DNA of 64,000 nucleotides from Leifsonia sp. ALI-44-B (GTDB lineage Bacteria; Actinomycetota; Actinomycetes; Actinomycetales; Microbacteriaceae), in contig NZ_MTQL01000006.1 of NCBI RefSeq assembly GCF_001984125.1, forward strand, positions 186,001-250,000. Reading direction: 5' to 3'. Positions 54,971 through 63,643 of this stretch are shown piece by piece. Numbering within the stretch: position 1 is the stretch's first letter; each line of letters begins with the position of its first letter. The notes under the pieces were generated by a model that worked only from the letters and a program-made list of their open reading frames with translations, searched no databases and was not told where the DNA came from. Position numbers and translations under genes: made by a program.

Positions 54971-56212
54971 GTGCGTGCGCTTCTCGGGGTGCTGTCTGCT
55001 CTGGCGCTGTCGAAGGTCGGCAACGCTATCGTCATGGTGGCCGTGCCGCTCTTCGTGCTCGACCGCACCGGTTCGGCCGCGGCGACGGGGGTCGCGGGCA
55101 TGTTCTCGACGCTCCCCGTCGTGATCGGGGGCGTTCTCGGCGCGCCCCTCGTCGACCGGTTCGGCTCCCGCGTCTCATCGCTGGTCGCCGACTCCCTCAG
55201 CGCCGCGTGCGTCGTCGCCGTGCCGATCCTTGCGATGCTGGATGCGTTGCCCTTCGGCCTCCTGCTCGCCCTCGTGTTGCTCGGCGGCATCTTCGACACG
55301 CCCGGTGACACCGCGAAGACCGTGGTCTTGCCCGAACTGGGCGAGCGGTGCGGATGGACTCTCGACCGGGTGACGGGAACCAGTTCGGCCATCCAACGCA
55401 GTTCGGCCCTCGTCGGTTCGGCCGTGGCGGGGTTCGGGGTGGCGATCGTCGGGGCGGGAAATGTGCTGTTCCTCACCGCGGTGATGTGTGCGGGCGCCGT
55501 CGTGTTGATCGCCGTCGCGCTCCCCGCTCGGCGTGTGCCCGTTCAGGCGGCGCCATCGACACCCGCCGCCGACACCCGTGGTTTCTGGTTCGGTCTAACG
55601 TTCCTCTGGCGCACGCCCCTCCTGCGCGCCCTCATCCTCCTCATCCTCGTCACCAACGCCATCGACTCGGCCAACCTCACGGTCATCATGCCGATCTGGG
55701 CCACCGGTGTTTCGGCGAGCGGCGCGCTCTTCGGGTTCATGATCGGATGCTTCTCGGCCGGCGCCCTCATCGGGGCCGCCGTCTTCCCCATGGTTGCCGC
55801 CCGGCTCCCGCGCCGTCGGTTCCTCGTCGTCGCACTGGCGCTGGCCGGCCCGCCGCCGTTCGTCGCCATGCTCGTCGGCGCGCCACCCCTCGTGGTGCTC
55901 GGCGTCTTGTTCTGCGCCGGCCTGGCCGCGGGGGCCATCAACCCCATCCTGCAGTCCACGCTCTTTCGTCAGATCCCCGTGGATGCGCGGGCGCGCGTGT
56001 TCGGAGCGACCACGGCCGTCGCCGCATCCGCCATGCCGATCGGAAGCCTGGTTGGCGGCACCGGCGTTGCGCTCTGGGGGTTGGCACCCGTGCTGCTCGC
56101 AGCGGCCGTCGCCTATGCGGTCCTCGCGCTCGTGCCCGCCGTCGGCTCTGTGTGGCGGGGCCTCGAGCGGCCGGTTGTCAACGGGCCGGGGCGCGTGGGC
56201 CTGCCGAGTTAG
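54971..56212 (+). CDS. MFS transporter (putative exporter)
   Basis: A 413-aa protein with about twelve helices. It starts at GTG 54971 (MRALLGVLSALALSKVGNAI), with the MFS loop GVLGAPLVDRFGSRVSSLVAD near residue 55 (motif A-like). The second half shows FMIGCFSAGALIGAAVFPMV and INPILQSTLFRQIPVDARARVF. It lies 6 nt after the regulator and 8 nt before the polyketide synthase, so export of the pathway product or self-protection is the likely job. The substrate is not readable. Confidence 0.88.
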   Translation: MRALLGVLSALALSKVGNAIVMVAVPLFVLDRTGSAAATGVAGMFSTLPVVIGGVLGAPLVDRFGSRVSSLVADSLSAACVVAVPILAMLDALPFGLLLALVLLGGIFDTPGDTAKTVVLPELGERCGWTLDRVTGTSSAIQRSSALVGSAVAGFGVAIVGAGNVLFLTAVMCAGAVVLIAVALPARRVPVQAAPSTPAADTRGFWFGLTFLWRTPLLRALILLILVTNAIDSANLTVIMPIWATGVSASGALFGFMIGCFSAGALIGAAVFPMVAARLPRRRFLVVALALAGPPPFVAMLVGAPPLVVLGVLFCAGLAAGAINPILQSTLFRQIPVDARARVFGATTAVAASAMPIGSLVGGTGVALWGLAPVLLAAAVAYAVLALVPAVGSVWRGLERPVVNGPGRVGLPS

Positions 56213-56220
56213 AGTGACGT

Positions 56221-57405
56221 ATGCCCGTGAGCGTACGATCCCTCGAAACAGCTGTGCCGAAAACGATCATCAGACAACCCGATGTTCGGGATCTGTTTCG
56301 CGCTCAGCCGGGGATGGGGCGTCTGGCCGACCGTCTGATCGGGGCCGCCTTCGACGCATCGGCGATCGAGACACGGCACACCGTACTGGGCGAATTGGGT
56401 GGCGAGTTCGCCGACGACACCGAGGGCGTCTTCCTCGATCGCGAGACCGGTGTGCTGCGCAACCCGACGACGGGCGTGCGCAACGAGGTCTACATCGACC
56501 GGTCGCCCGAGCTGTTCCTCGCGGCGGCACGGCTCGCGCTCGAGACATCCGGTGGTCTGACGGCCGCGGATGTCACGCACGTCGTCACGGTGTCGTGCAC
56601 GGGTTTCTTCGCCCCCGGCCCCGACTATCGCCTCGTGCGCGACCTCGGCCTGCGCGCGTCGACGCAGCGCTATCACTTGGGGTTCATGGGCTGCTACGGC
56701 GCCTTCCCGGCCCTGCGCGCGTCCCGCGACTTCTGCCTGGCCGACCCGGATGCCGTGGTGCTCGTCGTCTCGGTCGAACTCTGTTCTCTGCACATCTCGT
56801 CGTCGAACGACCCCGACACCATCGTCGCCTCGTCGGTATTCGCCGACGGTGCCGCCGCCGCGGTCGTGACGTCGCGCGACGCCCCGGCCGGTCACCCCGT
56901 GCTCGACCTCGACGCCTTCGAAACGGTTCTGACGCCCGTCGGCGAGACCGATATGGCGTGGAAGATCGGCGACCACGGCTTCGAGATGGTGCTGTCGAGC
57001 TATGTTCCGTCGATCATCGAGAAGCACATCGAGGGGGCCCTCGACCCGCTGTTGGCGCGCCTGGGGGAGTCGCGACCCGAGGCCAGCGCCGATATCGAGC
57101 GGTGGGCGATCCATCCGGGTGGGCGCAGCATCCTCGACAAGGTGCAGGATGCCGTGAAGCTGAGCGATGCTCAGATGGTCGAGTCGCGGCGCGTGCTGCG
57201 CGACTTCGGCAATATGTCGAGTGCGACCGTGCTGTTCGTGTTGCGCGAGATTCTGCACGACGCGGATGCTGCGGGCACGGGCACGGGCACGGGCACGGGC
57301 ACGAGCACGAGCGAGAGCGCTGGTAACGAACGCGTGTGCGCCATGGCGTTCGGCCCCGGACTCACGGTCGAAAGCGCCATCCTCACGAAACGGGTCGCCG
57401 GATGA
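56221..57405 (+). CDS. type III polyketide synthase
   Basis: A 394-aa chalcone/stilbene synthase family homodimer. The catalytic triad is intact: Cys in LGFMGCYGAFPAL near residue 158, His in WAIHPGGRSILDK near 300 and Asn in DFGNMSSATVLFV near 332. Such bacterial enzymes extend an acyl-CoA with malonyl-CoA to make alkylresorcinols, alkylpyrones or similar rings; the choice cannot be made from sequence. A GTGTGTGTSTS run near residue 351-363 comes from a hexamer repeat (about 57276-57310) between the active-site region and the last strand. The stop overlaps the methyltransferase start. Confidence 0.95.
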   Translation: MPVSVRSLETAVPKTIIRQPDVRDLFRAQPGMGRLADRLIGAAFDASAIETRHTVLGELGGEFADDTEGVFLDRETGVLRNPTTGVRNEVYIDRSPELFLAAARLALETSGGLTAADVTHVVTVSCTGFFAPGPDYRLVRDLGLRASTQRYHLGFMGCYGAFPALRASRDFCLADPDAVVLVVSVELCSLHISSSNDPDTIVASSVFADGAAAAVVTSRDAPAGHPVLDLDAFETVLTPVGETDMAWKIGDHGFEMVLSSYVPSIIEKHIEGALDPLLARLGESRPEASADIERWAIHPGGRSILDKVQDAVKLSDAQMVESRRVLRDFGNMSSATVLFVLREILHDADAAGTGTGTGTGTSTSESAGNERVCAMAFGPGLTVESAILTKRVAG

Positions 57406-58172
57406 GCCGCGCCGCGGGCACGAGACCCGTCGTCCCGGCATCCACGCCGCGCCGCCCCGAATTCTCGCGGCGCGACACGAGCCTCGTCGAGCTCATGGAC
57501 GACCCGCGCTGCGACGCCGCCCTGCTCGACGCCACCTATCGCGACTTCCGCGTCATCAACGCGCTCGTGTCGGGGTGGAAGGACGTGTACCGCAGCCGCA
57601 TCCGCCCGCGCCTGTCGGCCACGCGCGAGAACACGCTGCTCGACATCGGTTCGGGCGGCGGCGACATCGCCCGCTCGATCGCGCGCTGGGCCCACCGCGA
57701 CGGGTATCGCCTGAGCGTCACGGGCATCGACCCCGACGAGCGCGCCTACGCATTCGCCGCCTCGCGCCCCGAACGCCCGGGCGTGCGCTTCGAGGCGGCA
57801 TCCAGCCGTGACCTCGTCGAACGCGGCGACCGCTTCGACATCGTCACCTCGAACCACCTGCTGCACCACCTGGACGACGCCCAACGCGCCGACCTGCTCG
57901 CCGACTCCGAGGCCTTGGCCGACCGCTTCGTCGTGCACAGCGACCTCGAGCGTTCGCCCGTCGCCTATCGCGCCTACCAGGTCGCGACCTGGCCGGTTTC
58001 GCGCCGCTCCTTCATCCACGTCGACGGGCTTCTGTCGATCCGGCGCAGCTTCCGCGTCGACGAGTTGGCGCGCGTGGCGCCCGCCGGCTGGACCGTGTGC
58101 GGGCAGAAGCCGTTCCGCGTGCGCCTCGAATTCGACGCTGCTGCCCGACGGCGCGGTGCTTCCCGTGCGTGA
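57402..58172 (+). CDS. class I SAM-dependent methyltransferase
   Basis: A 256-aa protein starting at ATG 57402 (4-nt overlap with the polyketide synthase). It has a Rossmann-fold SAM site, TLLDIGSGGGDIARSIARWA near residue 76, with SVTGIDPDERAYAFA and DIVTSNHLLHHLDD as the following motifs, and an N-terminal helical cap of about 60 residues. UbiE-like proteins with this layout methylate ring carbons or hydroxyls of lipid quinones and phenols. Given the operon, the polyketide ring is the likely substrate (inference). Confidence 0.9.
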   Translation: MSRAAGTRPVVPASTPRRPEFSRRDTSLVELMDDPRCDAALLDATYRDFRVINALVSGWKDVYRSRIRPRLSATRENTLLDIGSGGGDIARSIARWAHRDGYRLSVTGIDPDERAYAFAASRPERPGVRFEAASSRDLVERGDRFDIVTSNHLLHHLDDAQRADLLADSEALADRFVVHSDLERSPVAYRAYQVATWPVSRRSFIHVDGLLSIRRSFRVDELARVAPAGWTVCGQKPFRVRLEFDAAARRRGASRA

Positions 58173-59307
58173 CGTCATCGTCGTCGGAGGCGGCCCTGTC
58201 GGGCTCATGATGGCGGCCCTCGCGGCCGACCGCGGCCTCGACGTGGCCGTGTGGGAGAAGCGGGATCATCCGGCCACCCTGTCGCGGGCCATCGGCATTC
58301 ACCCACCCGCCCTCGGAATCTTCGAGCGCCTGGGCCTGGCGGATCAACTCGTCGCCGAGGGCATCCCCATTCGCCGCGGTGTGGCCCGCAGCGGAGGGCG
58401 CACGGTCGGCACGCTGTCGTTCGGGGGAGTGTCGGACCGGTTCCCCTTCGTGCTGTCGCTGCCGCAGTACCGCACCGAGGCCAACCTCGAGCAGAAGCTC
58501 GCCGAACTCGCCCCGGGTGCCCTGCGCCGCGGCATCTCCGTCTCGGGCATCGAGGAGCACCCCGGCCATGTCGCAGTCACGGGCACAGCATCCGATGGCA
58601 GCACGGTCACCGAGCGTGCGCGTTTCGTGGTGGGCGCGGACGGGCCGCGCAGCACCCTGCGGCGGTTGCTCGGCGTCCGCGTGGCCACGAGGTTCTACCC
58701 CGACACGTTCGTCATGGGCGATTTTCGGGATGACACGGGCGACGAGTCCGACGCCGTCATCCACCTCGAGCGGCGCGGCGTCGTCGAATCGTTCCCGCTG
58801 CCCAGCGGCCTGCGCCGTTTCGTCGTCGCCACCGACGCCATGATGGAGCAGCCCGACGCCGATCACGTGGCCTCGCTCGTGGCCGAGCGCACGGGGGCCG
58901 CTGTCGAACCCTCGAGCAACCTCATGTTGAGCGCGTTCACGGTGCGGCGTCGTTTCGTCGAACGCGTGCTCGGCCGGCGCGTGGCCCTCATCGGCGACGC
59001 GGCCCACGAGATCTCGCCCATCGGTGGTCAGGGCATGAACCTCGGATGGTTGGACGCCCAGGCCCTGCTCCCGATCATCGCCACCACGGTGCGCCGAGGC
59101 TCTGTCTCGTCCGATCGGGCCGCTGACTATGCACGCGAGCGGGGGGTCGCCGCACGCCGCGCGGCGCGACAGGCGGAAATCAACATGGCGCTCGGGCGCC
59201 GGGCGTCGTCGCTGACGGTGGCGGGGCGCAACCTGGCGCTCGGCGGATTGCTGAAGTCGCCGGCATCCGGCCTGCTCGCGCAGGTTTATGCCATGAAGCT
59301 CATCTAG
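58165..59307 (+). CDS. FAD-dependent aromatic-ring monooxygenase
   Basis: A 380-aa flavoprotein of the para-hydroxybenzoate hydroxylase class. GTG 58165 lies inside the methyltransferase end (8-nt overlap); GTG 58156 is possible. The N-terminal FAD fold is DVIVVGGGPVGLMMAALAAD, the DG motif is RFVVGADGPRSTLRRLLG near residue 155, and the GD motif is RRVALIGDAAHEISPIGGQG near 275. It likely hydroxylates the polyketide ring, giving a hydroquinone or quinone. The C-terminal 50 residues are helical and may touch the membrane. Confidence 0.9.
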   Translation: MRDVIVVGGGPVGLMMAALAADRGLDVAVWEKRDHPATLSRAIGIHPPALGIFERLGLADQLVAEGIPIRRGVARSGGRTVGTLSFGGVSDRFPFVLSLPQYRTEANLEQKLAELAPGALRRGISVSGIEEHPGHVAVTGTASDGSTVTERARFVVGADGPRSTLRRLLGVRVATRFYPDTFVMGDFRDDTGDESDAVIHLERRGVVESFPLPSGLRRFVVATDAMMEQPDADHVASLVAERTGAAVEPSSNLMLSAFTVRRRFVERVLGRRVALIGDAAHEISPIGGQGMNLGWLDAQALLPIIATTVRRGSVSSDRAADYARERGVAARRAARQAEINMALGRRASSLTVAGRNLALGGLLKSPASGLLAQVYAMKLI

Positions 59308-59372
59308 CGACGCCGACTCGCGAGCCTCTCCGGAGCTATTCGCGGCACGGCGAACCGGCGGGCAGGGCTCGT

Positions 59373-60239
59373 CTAACTCGCGGCCGCCAGGATGGTGCCG
59401 CCGCTGAGCGCGAGCTGCGCGACCAGCACGAGTGCCGACACGATGATCAGCTGGAACAGGAGGCGGCTCGGTGGCCGCGTGAGAACCAGCACGATGCCCA
59501 TCACCGCGATCGCGCTGACGACGACGAAACCCGCCACGGCGAGCACGCTCGGGCCCGTGTCGAAACCCGCGTCGATAACCGGGCCGAGCATGACGAATGC
59601 TGCGCCGACGACCAGCGCCACGAAGGCGATCGTTCCCGTGGCTCGTCGCCCGAGGCGGTGTGGCAGCCCCGAGACGCCCGTGCGCGCGTCGTCGTCGAGG
59701 TCGGGCAGCACGTTCGTGAAGTGGATGGGAATGCCGAGCACGGCACCCGTCGCGGTCGCCCACCAGGCCGCGGCCGACGGTTCGGCGGCCGCGAGCGTCA
59801 CGACGCTGGGCAACAGGCCGAAGCTCACGAGGAACGGCACGAGCGAGAAGGCCGTTCGCTTGAGCCCGGCGTTGTAGGCCCACCCCGAGGCGATGAGGAT
59901 GGTGTGGGCGATGCCGGTCCCCGCGCTCAGCGCGAACGACAAGACGACGGCAATGGCGGCGGTGACGAAGGCGGCGTTACGCACCGTCGACGCCAGGATG
60001 GCGCCCGAGGCGATGGGCTTATCGGTGCGCCCGACCTCGGTGTCGCGCCGGGCATCGATCCAGTCGTTCGAGAGCCCGATCGACAGCTGGCCGGCCAGGA
60101 TGGCGAGACCCACGAGCGCGACGCGCCACGCATCCAGGCCCACGGCGACGCCCAGGATGATCGACAGCGTCGTGACCGCAACCGTCGGCCCCGGATGCGA
60201 GGACAACGCGAGCAGTCTGGCCCGACCGAGCACGCTCAT
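59373..60239 (-). CDS. UbiA-family prenyltransferase
   Basis: A 288-aa membrane protein with about nine helices. The two Asp-rich metal/diphosphate motifs are SNDWIDARRDTEVGRTDKP near residue 58 and NVLPDLDDDARTGVSGLPHR near 177. The family transfers polyprenyl groups onto aromatic rings or other small molecules. It faces the polyketide operon with a 65-bp gap. Prenylation of the polyketide-derived ring is plausible, but MenA-like or other activity cannot be excluded. No terminator of note separates it from the monooxygenase. Confidence 0.92.
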   Translation of the reverse strand: MSVLGRARLLALSSHPGPTVAVTTLSIILGVAVGLDAWRVALVGLAILAGQLSIGLSNDWIDARRDTEVGRTDKPIASGAILASTVRNAAFVTAAIAVVLSFALSAGTGIAHTILIASGWAYNAGLKRTAFSLVPFLVSFGLLPSVVTLAAAEPSAAAWWATATGAVLGIPIHFTNVLPDLDDDARTGVSGLPHRLGRRATGTIAFVALVVGAAFVMLGPVIDAGFDTGPSVLAVAGFVVVSAIAVMGIVLVLTRPPSRLLFQLIIVSALVLVAQLALSGGTILAAAS

Positions 60240-60345
60240 CGGCCCTCACCCTTCCGCGTTCCGGGTGCCGTGGCACTGACAAGATGGCGAGAGCAGTTCA
60301 CGTCGAGTCGGCGAGGCCCGCTCGCGTCGAGTTGACGAATCGGGC

Positions 60346-61326
60346 TCACGCCGCGTCGGCGGGCACGCGCACGATCATCGCGCCGGGTTCGATGCGGGCG
60401 TTGAAGGCCACGACCTCGCCGAACGTGTCGCCGTCGAGCTCGATCTCTTCGGGGCGCGAGAAGCGGGCGACGAAGGTTGTGCCCGTCTCGTAACGGATGT
60501 CGCGGTCGTTCTTGCGCTGACCCGCGAGGGCCCGGCCGGCCTTGGTGCGCATGACGACGCCGTTGGTCCAGGCCACCTTCAGCCACACGCGGATCCAGCC
60601 GAGCACACCCTTCGGGCGCATCATCATGACGTCGAAGAGGCCGTCGTCGACCTTGGCGTCGGGCAGCAGAAGAATGTTGGCGGGCAGCGACCCGCAGTTG
60701 CCGAGGATGAGGGTGTGCACGGTGCGGCGTTCAGGCCGGTGGTTGTCGAGCTGGAAACGCACATGCAACTCGTTCGGGTCGCGCAGCGAGGTCACGATGG
60801 CCTTGACGTAGGCGGCCCAGCCGGCCTTCTTCTTCAGGTCGTCGTCGGTGTTCTTGATCATCTTGGCGTCGATGCCGAGACCGGCCATGACGACGAACAC
60901 GTGCTTCTCTCGCGTGCGGTCGGCGCGCTCGATGTCGATGACACCGAGGTCGATCTCACGGTCGGCGCCTGTGAAGGCATATTGCACCGATCCGGGCATG
61001 TCGTTCAGGGTGAGATGCAGGTTGCGGGCCAGGAGGTTGCCGGTGCCGGACGGCAGCAGGGCGACGGGAACGCTCGTGCCGCGCGCGGCCTCCGAGACGG
61101 CCCGCACGGTTCCGTCGCCGCCCGCCGCGAAGATGAGGTCGGCGCCGTCGTCGATGGCGGTGCGCGTGACGCCCTGTCCGACATCCTCGATGGATGTCTC
61201 ATACCAGCGCGTCTCGCCCCACCCGGCAGCCGCGGCCTCACGGTTGACGGTCTCGCGCAACTCGTCAAGGTCGACCTTGATCGGGTTGTAGACGACGGCG
61301 GCGGTTTTCGTGGCTACATCGGTCAT
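60346..61326 (-). CDS. diacylglycerol/lipid kinase (DagK/YegS type)
   Basis: A 326-aa soluble lipid kinase. The ATP-binding loop FAAGGDGTVRAVSEAARG lies near residue 67 and VALLPSGTGNLLARNLHL near 90. The C-terminal beta domain has VVMAGLGIDAKMIKNTDDDL and DDGLFDVMMMRPKG. It phosphorylates diacylglycerol or a related lipid alcohol. It lies upstream of and in the same direction as the UbiA gene (106-nt gap), so the two may share a transcript. Confidence 0.92.
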   Translation of the reverse strand: MTDVATKTAAVVYNPIKVDLDELRETVNREAAAAGWGETRWYETSIEDVGQGVTRTAIDDGADLIFAAGGDGTVRAVSEAARGTSVPVALLPSGTGNLLARNLHLTLNDMPGSVQYAFTGADREIDLGVIDIERADRTREKHVFVVMAGLGIDAKMIKNTDDDLKKKAGWAAYVKAIVTSLRDPNELHVRFQLDNHRPERRTVHTLILGNCGSLPANILLLPDAKVDDGLFDVMMMRPKGVLGWIRVWLKVAWTNGVVMRTKAGRALAGQRKNDRDIRYETGTTFVARFSRPEEIELDGDTFGEVVAFNARIEPGAMIVRVPADAA

Positions 61327-61461
61327 AAGACATCCTCGGGTTCGGGTCAGGCTCTACCTTATGTGCGGGGGCGATTCCGGCTGGCAAGCGGGCGGGGGCT
61401 ACCGGCCGGGGGAGTAAGCATGCTAGCGCCCCCGATGTGCGCGGCTCACTCGGCCGGACCG

Positions 61462-61875
61462 TTACCGGATGACGTGGCCCGGATGCGTGTCGTCGTAGCG
61501 CTGGCGGGCATCGGCGATGGCGGCGCGCTCGGCCAGCGACCAGTCGGCGAGCGCCTTGATCAGGTGGGTCAGTCGCGCCCCCGAGTCGGTCAGCGCGTAG
61601 GACACCTGCGCGGGAACCGTGGGGTAGACCGTGCGGCTCACGAGCCCGTCGCGTTCGAGCCGACGCAGCGTGAGCGTGAGCATGCGTTGCGAGATGCCGT
61701 CGATGGCCCGCTGCAGTTCGAGGAAACGACGCTCGGACGCGCCCAGCTCGGTCACGACCATGACGGTCCAGGTGTCGCCGACGCGGTCGAGCATGTCGCG
61801 GATGCCGCAGTCGGGGTGGTCGCTCGCGCCGCACGGGTCGAGGGTGGCGGTTACTTCGGTGTGCGTCACTGACAC
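61462..61875 (-). CDS. HxlR-family regulator with N-terminal cysteines (QorR/YodB-like)
   Basis: A 137-aa winged-helix protein. The start is GTG 61875 with AAGGAGG upstream. Two cysteines lie before the DNA-binding domain (DPCGASDHPDCGIRDML, residues about 14-29); a Cys at the second place is the redox switch in quinone- and aldehyde-sensing HxlR proteins. The core reads RVGDTWTVMVVTELGASERR and MLTLTLRRLERDGLVSRTVY. It is divergent from an NAD(P)H-binding reductase gene with 79 bp between, a classic regulator-target pair. Confidence 0.92.
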   Translation of the reverse strand: MSVTHTEVTATLDPCGASDHPDCGIRDMLDRVGDTWTVMVVTELGASERRFLELQRAIDGISQRMLTLTLRRLERDGLVSRTVYPTVPAQVSYALTDSGARLTHLIKALADWSLAERAAIADARQRYDDTHPGHVIR

Positions 61876-61954
61876 GAGAGTGCCTCCTTGTGGCGGTCGA
61901 AACGGGCGAACACAATCAGCTTAGTTAGGCATCAGAACCACGAAAGGTCTCGTC

Positions 61955-62764
61955 TTGATTCTCGTCACCGGCGCCAGCGGCCAGCTCGGCCACGCCATCC
62001 TCACCCTCCTGTCCGAGCGGGGGACCGCCGCCCGGGGGAGTAGCCGCTCGTCGTCGGCCCGCGGCCCCCTCGTTGACTTCGATGACCCCGCGAGTATCTC
62101 GTTCGAGGGCGTCGCTACGCTGGTTCTCGTGTCGGCCGGGGAGGCCGAGGACGATGTCGTCGTCGCGCGTCACGAGGCGGCGATCGCGGCGGCCGAGCGG
62201 GATGGTGTCGCACATGTCGTCTACACCAGCCTGGCTTCCGAGGGTGACCACCTCGCGTTCGCGCTGGCGCATCGGTGGACGGAACGACGCCTGCGAGAAA
62301 GCTCGCTGTCCTGGACCATCCTGCGCAACGGCCTCTACGCCGAGCTGTTCGGTTCGCTCTTCGGCTGGGACGGTTCGCGCCTCACGTCGGCGTTCGGCGG
62401 CGGGGCCCTCGCGGCGGTGGCACGGGCCGATCTGGCCGAGGCGGCGGCCGTCGTGGCCGACCGTCCTGAGCGGCACGTGGGACGCACCTACGACCTCGTC
62501 GGCGAACCGGTGACGGCGAATGACGTTGCGACCCGTCTCGGGGTCGACCTCGCCGACGTCTCGCTCCACGACAAGCGGGTCGAGTTGGATGCCGCCGGCC
62601 TGAAGCCCTTCCAGCCCGCGATGCTCCTGTCGATCTTCACGTCGGTACGGCACGGTTTCTTGAGCGCATCGGGGAGTGACTTGCGTCTGCTCCTCGAACG
62701 CGAACCGCGGGATGCCGTGCAGGTGGCAACCGAGGCGGCGAGCGCGGGGCGCCCGAACCTGTAG
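61955..62764 (+). CDS. NmrA/QorB-like NAD(P)-binding reductase
   Basis: A 269-aa atypical short-chain dehydrogenase. The start is TTG 61955 with GAAAGG ahead. The N-terminal cofactor loop is ILVTGASGQLGHAILTLL. HVVYTSLASEGDHLAFALAH and SWTILRNGLYAELFG match the NmrA/QorB layout. Members of this group reduce quinones with NADPH. It is divergent from the Cys-bearing HxlR gene, which fits quinone-induced expression, and it lies 2.6 kb from the monooxygenase that may make a quinone. Confidence 0.88.
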   Translation: MILVTGASGQLGHAILTLLSERGTAARGSSRSSSARGPLVDFDDPASISFEGVATLVLVSAGEAEDDVVVARHEAAIAAAERDGVAHVVYTSLASEGDHLAFALAHRWTERRLRESSLSWTILRNGLYAELFGSLFGWDGSRLTSAFGGGALAAVARADLAEAAAVVADRPERHVGRTYDLVGEPVTANDVATRLGVDLADVSLHDKRVELDAAGLKPFQPAMLLSIFTSVRHGFLSASGSDLRLLLEREPRDAVQVATEAASAGRPNL

Positions 62765-62816
62765 ACGACTCACCGCGCGGCCGGTTTACTCGTCGAGGTC
62801 CTGCGAGAATGGCCGT

Positions 62817-63479
62817 ATGACCTCGACGCGTTCGGCCCGGGCCCTGCGGGGCGCGCTGGCGGCGATCGCGTCGACCTTCGTGGCGTTGCTCTCGCACGTG
62901 GCGGGCGGGGGAGAGGTGCCCGGGCTGCTCGGCATCCTCGTGCCTCTCGTTCTGGCGACGGCCGTCTGCGTTCCGCTGGCCGGTCGACGTCTGTCGATCC
63001 TCCGCGTGTCGGCTTCGGTGATCGCCAGCCAGATGCTGTTCCACGTGTTGTTCGTTCTCGGGAGCGCCGGTAACACGTCCGCGGCATCGGCAACCGGGGG
63101 AGTAGGTCACGAGGGGCACGGAGGCCACGGTTCGGCAGCGGCACCGCTTCTGCTGGCGACTCCGGCCAGCGGCCCTAGCGCAGGTGTCCCCGCGCACGCA
63201 CACGCCGGCATGTGGGCGGCTCACGCTGCGGCGGCCGCCGTGACGATCCTGGCGATCTATCAGGGCGAGCGGGTCGTTCGGCGACTTCGCACGCTCGCGG
63301 TCGCGCTCGTGCGCGTTCTACTTCCCGTCGTCTCCACGATCCCCGTTCCATTCCTCGCCGCCGCTCCCGCGGACATCGAGACGGTCTCGCTTCCTCGGTC
63401 GCTCAGCGTCTATCCCTCCACGCGGTCGCACCGCGGCCCGCCCGCAGTCTCCTTCCCCTCACTCCCTCTCGCGACCTGA
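62817..63479 (+). CDS. His-rich membrane protein of unknown function
   Basis: A 220-aa protein starting at ATG 62817. Hydrophobic segments lie at about 10-30, 36-52, 60-80 and 120-145. A loop between them is Gly/His-rich (VGHEGHGGHGSAAAP, about 95-110), with further His in PAHAHAGMWAAHAAAA. The tail is Ser/Pro-rich. It lies just upstream of a CopD-like gene, so metal (copper) binding is a reasonable guess, but I do not recognise the family. An alternative reading is a membrane component without metal function. Confidence 0.7.
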   Translation: MTSTRSARALRGALAAIASTFVALLSHVAGGGEVPGLLGILVPLVLATAVCVPLAGRRLSILRVSASVIASQMLFHVLFVLGSAGNTSAASATGGVGHEGHGGHGSAAAPLLLATPASGPSAGVPAHAHAGMWAAHAAAAAVTILAIYQGERVVRRLRTLAVALVRVLLPVVSTIPVPFLAAAPADIETVSLPRSLSVYPSTRSHRGPPAVSFPSLPLAT

Positions 63480-63643
63480 GCAGCGATTTCCGCTGCCGGT
63501 GACGCCGGATGCCGCGCCGTGCGGCCCCTGCGTTCCCGTGTCGCGTTTCGTGTTGCCGTCGTCGACGCCTGAGAAGGCGTCACCTCGGCGAGGTCATCGA
63601 GCGGTACGGCTGCGGCTGGCCGCTCAGGAAGGAGCCACCGACC

